NCBI GenBank assembly: GCA_030671315.1
Contig: DAOUZW010000095.1
Coordinates: forward strand, 1-5,336
DNA: 5,336 bases
Reading direction: 5' to 3'
From: Candidatus Bathyarchaeota archaeon
GTDB taxonomy: Archaea; Thermoproteota; Bathyarchaeia; 40CM-2-53-6; RBG-13-38-9
Below the pieces are notes generated by a model. That model was not told the origin of the DNA, did not search any database, and saw only the letters and a list, made by a program, of their open reading frames with translations. Both the position numbers and the translations under genes were made by a program. Position 1 is the stretch's first letter. Each line of letters starts with the position of its first letter. Positions 1 to 5,336 of the stretch are shown here, piece by piece.

Positions 1-13
1 CGTCAAACCTTGG

Positions 14-814
14 ATGATAAACTCCATATTGTTGATACTCATCATTCTAACATCATCATTATTAACTTTGAATCTTTTCAGAAAAAGAAAAAAAGGATTC
101 CGTGAGTATGATTATGAATATTTCTATAAAATGGCTGGTGGCGAGATTCCGTCATCCTCATCAATTATGATATCAGGATTACCTGGATCAGGTAAAACAG
201 TTTTACTTACACATTTTCTAATTAATAGTCTAAGAAATGGAAAACCCTGTATTTTTATCGCTAATTTAGATTTTCCATCCAATATACGAGATTATCTAAA
301 GAGTTTTGAACCTGATCTAGATGAATATGAAAAATCTTCAAAATTAGTCTTTATAGATTGTTATTCAGCCTCTGGCGGAAAAGAGTCTTCTGAAAAACAT
401 CAGATCTCGTCGATGAGCGACCTTACTGGACTCGGTGTACAACTTTCTACTTGTCTTGAAGAATTAGGTCAAGATACTGATGTTTTCTTAGATTCATTAA
501 CGCCATTATTTACAATGCTTAGAGATGAGTACATCGCTAATTTCATTCATTCAGTAAGTGCTAAAACCAAAGGTGTTAATGGAAGATTTTTCTACACGAT
601 AGGATCAGCAATTGATAAGAAAGGCCTTAACGCCATAGAGGCCATCTGCGACAGCGTAATTGAATTATCTTCTACCGATGAAGCTGGCGAATATCAGAGA
701 AAATTACGCATAAAGAAAATGAAAAAGAAACATCTTGAGAGATGGACCGATTTCAGGATAGACGGCGATAAAGGCATTATCTTTAGAACTAGAAACTCAC
801 ATAAACCGAAATAA
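14..814 (+). CDS. Membrane-anchored KaiC/RAD55-like ATPase (5' end uncertain)
   Basis: This is a RecA-fold ATPase of the KaiC/GvpD/RAD55 type tethered to the membrane. Residues 4-22 form one hydrophobic helix followed by RKRKK (23-27), which by the positive-inside rule puts the ATPase domain in the cytoplasm. The domain opens with GGEIP (42-46), matching the family's GGGLP. Walker A is GLPGSGKT (55-62) and Walker B is DVFLD (156-160). Where KaiC has two catalytic glutamates after the second strand, this protein has L85-D86, so the first is missing. Near the C-terminus the usual KMRG is KMKKK (235-239). ATP binding is likely, but hydrolysis may be weak. Met at 14 has no visible Shine-Dalgarno site, and the frame stays open to base 2 (V-K-P-W), so the real protein may be longer, perhaps with an extracytoplasmic part. 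It is convergent with the next gene. The fold is secure; the substrate or partner is unknown. Confidence 0.85.
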   Translation: MINSILLILIILTSSLLTLNLFRKRKKGFREYDYEYFYKMAGGEIPSSSSIMISGLPGSGKTVLLTHFLINSLRNGKPCIFIANLDFPSNIRDYLKSFEPDLDEYEKSSKLVFIDCYSASGGKESSEKHQISSMSDLTGLGVQLSTCLEELGQDTDVFLDSLTPLFTMLRDEYIANFIHSVSAKTKGVNGRFFYTIGSAIDKKGLNAIEAICDSVIELSSTDEAGEYQRKLRIKKMKKKHLERWTDFRIDGDKGIIFRTRNSHKPK

Positions 815-821
815 TAATGCA

Positions 822-1583
822 CTAGCTCTGCTGACTTTCAAATACGCGATCTTTTGAATAGACTTCTATTCCTTTTGACGTTATTTGGTAAGGCCTAAGT
901 TGAGCGTCATGTGCTATTCCCCGCATTTTCTCCACCTGAATAGCTCGTACAACCGTTCCTGCATTAACCATGGTATGCATAAGAATCACTCCTTGGGAGA
1001 GAAATTCTTCCAACTGAAATGATCGGCTAAGCATACCAGTTCTCAATTCGGTACTTACAAGCGATGTACAACCTGAATTTATTAAAGAGTCAAAAAACGT
1101 CAACAATGCTCTTCTCTTTTTGAATGTCGCATCATATCGAAGCATAATCGAAGTTACAGGATCAACCGCAATTCTCTGTATATCTTCCTCTTTAACAATT
1201 TTTGTAATAGTCTCAACTAGAAATCTAACCGTAATTTTAGGCTCTGAAGAGTCTTCGAATTTCGAATAAACAAGAACATTATTTCTTCGGATCCCTCCTT
1301 GCCTTAGCATTGTAGCATCTAAAAAGAGAATTTTACCATTTTTTTCTAGTCCCTCAATATCCCATCCAAATGAAGACAAGTTAGTTTTGACTTGTTCAGG
1401 AGTTTCATCCATCGCCACATATAACCCACGCTCATCAGTTTTTGCACCGCTTGTCAAAAACTGCATTTGAAGAATTGTTTTTCCTGCGCCTGGACTGCCT
1501 ACCACAAGAACACATTTTCCTTTAGGAAGACCTCCTCCAAGTAATTCATCTAAACCTTTTACCCCAGTCGAAATGAGCTGCAT
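822..1583 (-). CDS. Single-domain KaiC-like RecA-superfamily ATPase
   Basis: This is a soluble 253-residue KaiC-like ATPase, about the size of one KaiC domain. It begins with the family's TGVKGLDELLGGGLP stretch (6-20). Walker A is GSPGAGKT (29-36), the catalytic acidic pair is D59-E60 in VAMDETPEQV, and Walker B is RIAVD (137-141) followed by Pro. Near the end KMRG (219-222), RPYQIT (230-235) and KGIEVY complete the signature. There is no membrane segment and no second KaiC domain, so it is not the cyanobacterial clock protein. Such archaeal ATPases are generally linked to signalling or to motor assembly (ArlH of the archaellum is a relative), but no archaellum genes are visible here. The start is supported by GGCGGTTA nine bases upstream. 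It ends 7 bp from the end of the convergent membrane-anchored ATPase and shares a divergent upstream region with the large surface-protein gene. Its specific role is unknown. Confidence 0.9.
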   Translation of the reverse strand: MQLISTGVKGLDELLGGGLPKGKCVLVVGSPGAGKTILQMQFLTSGAKTDERGLYVAMDETPEQVKTNLSSFGWDIEGLEKNGKILFLDATMLRQGGIRRNNVLVYSKFEDSSEPKITVRFLVETITKIVKEEDIQRIAVDPVTSIMLRYDATFKKRRALLTFFDSLINSGCTSLVSTELRTGMLSRSFQLEEFLSQGVILMHTMVNAGTVVRAIQVEKMRGIAHDAQLRPYQITSKGIEVYSKDRVFESQQS

Positions 1584-1592
1584 TTTCTATCT

Positions 1593-1600
1593 TAACCGCC
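1593..1600 (-). promoter_or_regulatory. Candidate ribosome binding site of the soluble KaiC-like gene
   Basis: Read on the minus strand this is GGCGGTTA, matching six of eight bases of the archaeal anti-16S consensus GGAGGTGA. It ends nine bases before the ATG at 1583, a normal spacing, and supports that start. Confidence 0.45.
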
Positions 1601-1643
1601 ACAATACTTTGTTAAAACTCGATTTAAGATTTGCACGGAACAT

Positions 1644-1656
1644 GGATATATGGTTT
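1644..1656 (-). promoter_or_regulatory. Candidate BRE/TATA box for the soluble KaiC-like gene
   Basis: The minus strand reads AAACCATATATCC: a purine-rich BRE-like stretch followed by an ATATAT core. A start of transcription about 25 bases downstream would fall near 1622, giving a leader of roughly 40 bases that includes the GGCGGTTA site. The assignment rests on composition and spacing only; a second AT-rich stretch (TTAAAT, near 1621-1627) is an alternative. Confidence 0.3.
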
Positions 1657-1813
1657 AGAGTTCGATTTTACAGATAATCAAACCATTTCTACCTTAAATT
1701 CTAAGCAATTGTGGCCTATATTTGGATATTTGTTAATTTTGAAGTGTCCAATATTCGAAATTCATGTAATCTAGATCATAGATGTTTATGAAATTGTATT
1801 GGCGACTCTAACT

Positions 1814-1891
1814 GTTTGCTGTGAAGGATTTAAACTATGAAACCATTTTTGAGACATCAATGTATGCGGTATTGATACATAAACAGCAAAC
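1814..1891. repeat. Long-range inverted repeat GTTTGCTGT / ACAGCAAAC
   Basis: GTTTGCTGT (1814-1822) is perfectly complementary to ACAGCAAAC (1883-1891), with 60 bases between the arms. Inside the loop a second pair, ATGTAT (1860-1865) and ATACAT (1875-1880), could fold as well. The pair could be two operator half-sites, or, if transcription begins upstream of 1814, the base of a structured leader. The arms are perfect; the function is inferred. Confidence 0.4.
1824..1834 (+). promoter_or_regulatory. Candidate BRE/TATA box for the surface-protein gene
   Basis: AAGGATTTAAA has an AAGGA stretch resembling a BRE followed by TTTAAA. Transcription would start near 1855-1860, giving a leader of roughly 90 bases that includes the dyads at 1900-1933. 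An alternative TATA-like stretch, ATACATAAA at 1875-1883, would give a leader of about 45 bases. Neither is decisive. Confidence 0.25.
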
Positions 1892-1899
1892 CATGCGCA

Positions 1900-1910
1900 C
1901 GGATGATCCG
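1900..1910. repeat. Short dyad CGGAT-G-ATCCG
   Basis: This is a perfect 5-bp inverted repeat around one central base, about 40 bp before the surface-protein start. The one-base centre suits a DNA-binding dimer better than an RNA hairpin. Confidence 0.3.
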
Positions 1911-1919
1911 ATCTAGGGT

Positions 1920-1933
1920 ATAGCATGTGCTAT
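1920..1933. repeat. Dyad ATAGCA-TG-TGCTAT directly upstream of the ribosome binding site
   Basis: A perfect 6-bp inverted repeat sits two bases before the GGAG of the surface-protein gene. As RNA it could form a five-pair stem with an ATGT loop next to the Shine-Dalgarno site; as DNA it could be an operator. It also overlaps the GTG at 1927, which argues against that codon being the true start. Confidence 0.4.
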
Positions 1934-1935
1934 TT

Positions 1936-1939
1936 GGAG
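1936..1939 (+). promoter_or_regulatory. Ribosome binding site that decides the surface-protein start
   Basis: GGAG lies 11 bases before the ATG at 1951, across an A-rich spacer. It falls inside the frame that would begin at the upstream GTG (1927), so it supports 1951 as the start and removes eight residues from the longest possible reading. Confidence 0.55.
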
Positions 1940-1950
1940 AAAAAAAAATT

Positions 1951-4356
1951 ATGTTCAAAAATTACAGTAAAAGAAGAAATCTCAATGTGCTATCAATACT
2001 AATTATTTTGACACTAGTAGTACAAACGTCTTCCTTTAACGTGGAACACGCAGTATGCACAGATGAAAACAATATCAACTCATTTTCTTCGAACTTACTA
2101 ACAGATGAAATGGAGATTCCAAAATTCGAAATTGCTGGTGAAAATTATATAGGAGATAAAATATCCATCTCTGAAAAAGGTGGGATAATTGAGATTTCTG
2201 GGACAGAATTCTTTTTCTTTCCATGGAAACACATCTCCTGGACGGAAAATAATGTGGACGTCATCTTTGTAGTCAATGTTACCGAATCGAATTTTCGTAT
2301 AGGATTTTTATTTTTGACAAATGGTTCGTCGAGTTTTGATGTAAAAATCTTTGAATATACATCAGCAACCTATCAGAAGATGACATTCCAAGGAAAAACC
2401 TTCATTACAAATGACTTTGTTAAGCCAAAAAAAACATTTGAGAATAAAATATCAATTATTCCTTCTGGGAAGATTGACAACAGACTTTTTGCCACAGGCC
2501 CCAGTTTATTCATCGTAAGCCATGAGGGAAAATTAAAGCTTGACTCTTCAATCATGAAACTCTATGTCGTCCACAATACAATAAATCCTACTTCAGGTTG
2601 GAATGAACTCTGGACATTAGGTGTAACTGAATCAAAGGATTATTTTTTCAACATTTTTTATATGAATACTAAAAATAAGAGTGACATCATTTTTGGTCAC
2701 TCCCTTTGTCTGAATGACTATGCAGTTCTTGAGCAGAAAGAGTTGGATTCGACGTGGTTTTTGAAAGGTGAAGGTTATCAACTATCAGTAATGGCGCCTC
2801 TTGAGATCAAATCTCTTTGGGTAGATGGTTTTCGTTTTGAAAAAATAGATGATTCCAAATTTGATAGTATATTGAATGAAGGACCCCACACAATATCTAT
2901 AGAGAATGGAACTTCTCAAGTTGATGGTATACGTTTTGGATTTAATAAATGGTCAGACGGCGTTGATAAGAACCCTCGAACAATTAGCCTCGATTCTAAT
3001 GTTGAGCTTTCAGCGGAATACTCAAGAGAGTTTTTACTCACAGTCGATTCATTGAACCCAGATGTAGATGTAAGTGGATGGTATGATGAAGGAGAAGAAG
3101 TTCAACTACCTATGGTTATTGATCATGAAGATGGAGACATTAAATATATTCTTGAAAGTTGGTCTGGAGACATAAGTGTAAGTGAAAATTCTACTTTCGT
3201 ATTGATGGATGCTCCAAAAACTGTTCATGCAAACTGGAGAAAACTATACAAAGTTATTGTTTCCAGTGAAGGTCTACCAGCGAATTCATCTTTGAATTAT
3301 AAAATCAACGAAATTGAGATCTCTGTAAGATCTAATGAAACTGCCTATGATTGGGTTGAAGAAAATTCTCTTATTCAAATAAAAGCGAGTATACAATCTA
3401 CTTCATCTTTAGAGGAATTCTTTTTAGATCATTGGAAGAGTGTTGAAATTCCTGAGATAATATGGCCAGTTCGAATACATCAACCAGAACAATTTACGGC
3501 AGTCTTTACGAATCAGAAACGTGACTCCCAACTGTCATGTGATGTATCCAACGTGTATCTCATGACTACCGGTCAGCTCATAATTAAAGGCAAGTTGGAC
3601 CCACCTAGAGAAACAAAAGTGATTATTGAATATCGAGTTAGCGGTCAAAAATGGAATACATTAGCGGAAGTTGAAACAGACATTTTTGGTAATTACGAGT
3701 ATTATTGGTATCCTAATGTTACAGGAATAATACAAATAAAATCTGTTTGGCCAGGAGATGTAACGTATAATCCTACTGTAAGTCAAACCGAGAGTATGGC
3801 AATTAGTCAGAGCATGTTGAAATTCAAAAAACTCGCAAGTACATTCAACAGTTCAACATCTTTAGTATATGATGAATTAAATGGCCCACAAAATATTGAA
3901 AGAGAATTGGGATTGCCGTTTACATTTGGCATGAACATAGTAGACACGTTATATATTGAATTGTCCACAATTAGACCATTTGGTTCAATTGCCGCGATAG
4001 TCGTAGGATCGGCAATCATTGGATTCTTTTACATTTTTCCTTGGGCGATTTTAATATCAGTTATAGCAATCATTGCAAGAAAAAGATCGATAAATAAAAA
4101 ATTACTTCTTCCACTATTCGTTGTTTGGGTCATCAGCTTCGCATATCTCATATTGCATGAGTTGAATGTGGTATTGTTCATCGAACATTCACGATATTTA
4201 CTTACGATATTAACTGCAACATTAGCGTCTCTAACTGGACTTTTGATAGCTTTCCTACCATCCTTCAAGATCACAAATCGACTTGCGAAGAGATGGGAGC
4301 CTAACGAAAAACAGTCAATTAAATATTCGAGTCCTCAACAATTTCGCACGATATGA
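1951..4356 (+). CDS. Large exported surface protein: InlB-B-like repeats, Ig-like domain, three C-terminal TM helices
   Basis: This 801-residue protein is probably displayed on the cell surface. A signal peptide (basic 1-10, hydrophobic 11-25) precedes an unrecognised β-rich domain (about 45-285). Three divergent InlB-B-like repeats follow, marked by W334-S-D-G, W404-S-G-D and W495 and by closing strands such as KTVHANW (424-430). An Ig-like domain (about 525-620) carries D577-IFGNY and W600-PGD, as in archaeal surface proteins. After a linker come membrane helices at about 678-709, 718-736 and 749-770. The basic loop RKRSINKK and the basic tail fit a cytoplasmic side, with the ectodomain outside. 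About nine N-glycosylation sequons (N109, N124, N242, N319, N413, N445, N462, N589, N633) all lie in the ectodomain. A GTG at 1927 would add eight residues, but GGAG at 1936 favours 1951. No catalytic motif is seen; adhesion, envelope or sensory roles are all possible. Confidence 0.88.
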   Translation: MFKNYSKRRNLNVLSILIILTLVVQTSSFNVEHAVCTDENNINSFSSNLLTDEMEIPKFEIAGENYIGDKISISEKGGIIEISGTEFFFFPWKHISWTENNVDVIFVVNVTESNFRIGFLFLTNGSSSFDVKIFEYTSATYQKMTFQGKTFITNDFVKPKKTFENKISIIPSGKIDNRLFATGPSLFIVSHEGKLKLDSSIMKLYVVHNTINPTSGWNELWTLGVTESKDYFFNIFYMNTKNKSDIIFGHSLCLNDYAVLEQKELDSTWFLKGEGYQLSVMAPLEIKSLWVDGFRFEKIDDSKFDSILNEGPHTISIENGTSQVDGIRFGFNKWSDGVDKNPRTISLDSNVELSAEYSREFLLTVDSLNPDVDVSGWYDEGEEVQLPMVIDHEDGDIKYILESWSGDISVSENSTFVLMDAPKTVHANWRKLYKVIVSSEGLPANSSLNYKINEIEISVRSNETAYDWVEENSLIQIKASIQSTSSLEEFFLDHWKSVEIPEIIWPVRIHQPEQFTAVFTNQKRDSQLSCDVSNVYLMTTGQLIIKGKLDPPRETKVIIEYRVSGQKWNTLAEVETDIFGNYEYYWYPNVTGIIQIKSVWPGDVTYNPTVSQTESMAISQSMLKFKKLASTFNSSTSLVYDELNGPQNIERELGLPFTFGMNIVDTLYIELSTIRPFGSIAAIVVGSAIIGFFYIFPWAILISVIAIIARKRSINKKLLLPLFVVWVISFAYLILHELNVVLFIEHSRYLLTILTATLASLTGLLIAFLPSFKITNRLAKRWEPNEKQSIKYSSPQQFRTI

Positions 4357-4361
4357 AAATG

Positions 4362-4367
4362 TTTTTT
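4362..4367 (+). terminator. T-run terminator after the surface-protein gene
   Basis: Six T residues start six bases after the TGA stop. Archaeal RNA polymerase often terminates at such oligo-T runs without a hairpin. None is visible, so this is a modest call. Confidence 0.4.
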
Positions 4368-4414
4368 GAAAGAACTGTTATTAGCATACGGTAATGGGAT
4401 TTTGCAGTGGATAA

Positions 4415-4430
4415 ATAAATTCAGATTTAT
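4415..4430. repeat. Small AT hairpin between convergent genes
   Basis: ATAAAT (4415-4420) and ATTTAT (4425-4430) pair around a TCAG loop. It sits 15-30 bases past the stop of the threonine-synthase-like gene on the minus strand, so it could aid termination there. It is entirely A/T paired and weak. Confidence 0.2.
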
Positions 4431-4444
4431 AAGGCTAAACTATT

Positions 4445-5336
4445 CTATTTAACTGATTTTATGGTGGCCATGCCTCTGTCTGTTAAGGAATAGTAGCATC
4501 TTCTGGGTTTTCCCAGTACACTCTCAATTTTTGTCCTTCTGATCAATCCTGCATTCTCAAGCTCGGATAAATGTTGATATACGCTTGATATATCAAAATC
4601 GATTCCAAGTCTTTGTTTAAGATTCCGCCAGATTTCATATCCATAAGTCTCCTTACTTGAAATAATCTTTAGAATTTCGAATTTTGTTCTGCCAAGCCTT
4701 GTTGTAATTTGTTTAGACTCGATCTGGCTAATGATTCTATCAACAGTCTTTATTTTCTTTATGAACTTACGGGCAGTAGATGGATCTTTCAGTCCAGCAC
4801 CAGTTACAATACATACTATTTCCTCGTCTTTATCGATCTGATCAAGATCTATAAGTTTCTTCAAGCCTGCTATTGTGGATGCTGCTGCAGGTTCAGCAAA
4901 GATACCCTCCGTTCTCGCTAAAAGAGATAGAGCATTAAAAATTTCAGAATCATTTACTTTAACTCCTTTGCCTTTTGATTCTTTTATTGAGCGAATTGCC
5001 AGATCTCCATGGGTAGGATTCTTCATAACAAGGTCAGTGGCGATTGTTTTCATTTTCCCTGCAGAAATTTTTTCAGTTTTTTCTCTTTGAAGTTGATCTA
5101 CTAAAGATGCGTAACCTTCGATTTGGACGCCAGTCATTATTACATTTTGATTTTGGATCAGGCCAAGAGCTCTAAGCTCTTTGATGCCTTTCCAGATCAT
5201 TGATATATGTTCTCCGTGACCCATCGGTGCTATGATTCTATCTGGAGTTTGCCATTGAAGTTGTTCACAGATTTCAAAGGCTGTGGTCTTTTCTCCTTCA
5301 GCGAAATACGGATTACTCGATGATAATACATAGGAT
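4445..5336 (-). CDS. thrC: Threonine synthase-like PLP enzyme fused to a C-terminal PadR-like winged helix (5' part outside window)
   Basis: This is the C-terminal 296 residues of a longer protein. The frame runs unbroken through the right edge, and the first visible residues (SSSNPYFAEGEKTTAFEI) already match mid-threonine synthase, so the internal Met at 5224 is not the start. Threonine synthase converts O-phosphohomoserine to threonine with PLP (fold type II). Counting visible residues, further hallmarks are WKG (48-50), EGIFAEPAAAS (143-153) and TGAGLKDP (178-185), where the family usually has TGHGLKDP. The PLP-phosphate loop, normally GNGGN, reads GHGEH (39-43). From about 214 to the end lies a winged helix: LGRTKFEILKII, then GYEIW, the recognition region SSVYQHLSELENAGLIRR (250-267), and a wing leading to YYSLTDRG. 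It resembles PadR-type regulators. The PLP lysine is outside the window. It may be an enzyme with attached regulator, or an effector-sensing repressor. The symbol rests on homology only. Confidence 0.85.
   Translation of the reverse strand, partial: SYVLSSSNPYFAEGEKTTAFEICEQLQWQTPDRIIAPMGHGEHISMIWKGIKELRALGLIQNQNVIMTGVQIEGYASLVDQLQREKTEKISAGKMKTIATDLVMKNPTHGDLAIRSIKESKGKGVKVNDSEIFNALSLLARTEGIFAEPAAASTIAGLKKLIDLDQIDKDEEIVCIVTGAGLKDPSTARKFIKKIKTVDRIISQIESKQITTRLGRTKFEILKIISSKETYGYEIWRNLKQRLGIDFDISSVYQHLSELENAGLIRRTKIESVLGKPRRCYYSLTDRGMATIKSVK

Larger units (their letters stand above)
1650..1894. repeat. Four copies of AAACCAT in the divergent region
   Basis: AAACCAT occurs on the plus strand at 1680-1686, 1840-1846 and 1888-1894, and on the minus strand at 1650-1656. 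The first two plus copies extend to AAACCATTT. The 1650 and 1680 copies face each other as an inverted pair with 23 bases between them, and the 1650 copy overlaps the candidate TATA box of the soluble ATPase gene. I noticed no further copies in the coding sequence, though I did not count exhaustively. They may be binding sites of one regulator, or chance in AT-rich DNA. Confidence 0.35.
1584..1950. other. Divergent intergenic region with control signals, no gene seen
   Basis: These 367 bp separate the divergent KaiC-like gene and surface-protein gene. I find no convincing coding frame; the few ATG-initiated frames run only about a dozen codons. No tRNA-like T-arm or C/D-box pair is convincing. 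The region holds candidate promoters for both directions, four AAACCAT words, a 9-bp inverted repeat spanning 1814-1891, and short dyads at 1860-1880, 1900-1910 and 1920-1933. The stretch 1690-1810 is AT-rich, with only small restriction-site-like palindromes (TTCGAA at 1754, ATCTAGAT at 1769). It is the natural place for co-regulation of the two flanking genes. Confidence 0.6.

Noticed and set aside
822..1583. Identification of the soluble ATPase as clock protein KaiC or as the archaellum ATPase ArlH
   Set aside because: It has only one KaiC domain, no KaiA or KaiB neighbours, and no archaellum genes nearby; only family-level membership is supported.
1650..1680. GTTCGATT stretch resembling a tRNA T-loop
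   Set aside because: The flanking bases do not form a T-stem, and no acceptor, D or anticodon arm can be placed around it.
1837..1875. Twelve-codon ATG frame preceded by GAAGG, a possible leader peptide
   Set aside because: It is too short to support, has no run of regulatory codons, and overlaps the dyad region; GAAGG is equally explained as part of a promoter element.
1896..1912. GGATGAT as a possible C box of a C/D guide RNA
   Set aside because: No matching D box (CTGA) or paired C'/D' boxes at suitable distance; the bases are better described as part of the CGGAT-G-ATCCG dyad.
2373..2555. Minus-strand open frame of 60 codons
   Set aside because: It lies wholly inside the surface-protein gene on the opposite strand, has no ribosome binding site or recognisable domain, and is a shadow frame.
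3807..4274. Two minus-strand open frames (3807-4019 and 4029-4274)
   Set aside because: Both are antisense to the linker and membrane-helix part of the surface-protein gene; the forward frame has coherent membrane topology and the reverse frames have none.
4709..5090. Plus-strand open frames (4709-4921 and 4875-5090)
   Set aside because: They are antisense to the well-supported threonine synthase-like gene, and their products are low-complexity or Cys-rich without family features.

Overview
The window looks archaeal, most likely from the Thermoproteota and possibly a Bathyarchaeia- or Nitrososphaeria-like lineage; the clade is an inference. The reasons are two single-domain KaiC/RAD55-type ATPases, a secreted protein built from divergent InlB-B-like repeats plus an Ig-like domain with the archaeal-style WPGDxTY ending, Shine-Dalgarno-like GGAG/GGCGG sites, and TATA/BRE-like promoter elements without bacterial -35/-10 pairs. 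The DNA is clearly AT-rich. I see no mobile element, CRISPR array, tRNA or rRNA.

Four genes alternate in strand. (1) At 14-814 (+) is a membrane-anchored KaiC/RAD55-like ATPase; its frame is open to the left edge, so its true start may lie outside. (2) At 822-1583 (-) is a soluble KaiC-like ATPase with complete family motifs, meeting gene 1 tail to tail with 7 bp between them. (3) At 1951-4356 (+) is a large exported protein of about 801 residues: signal peptide, unknown N-terminal domain, three InlB-B-like repeats, one Ig-like domain and three C-terminal membrane helices. (4) From 4445 (-) past the right edge is the C-terminal part of a threonine-synthase-like PLP enzyme fused to a PadR-like winged helix.

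The only shared regulatory space is the 367 bp between the divergent genes 2 and 3 (1584-1950). It carries candidate promoters for both directions, four copies of the word AAACCAT, a long-range inverted repeat and short dyads near the start of gene 3. The 88 bp between genes 3 and 4 holds a T-run and a small AT hairpin suitable for termination.

No gene pair in the window forms a same-strand operon, so functional links are tentative. The two most interesting objects are the threonine synthase-winged helix fusion, whose phosphate-loop region is altered (GHGEH where GNGGN is usual) and which could be a sensor or self-regulating enzyme, and the adjacent pair of KaiC-like ATPases, one soluble with catalytic acidic residues and one membrane-tethered with degraded ones.
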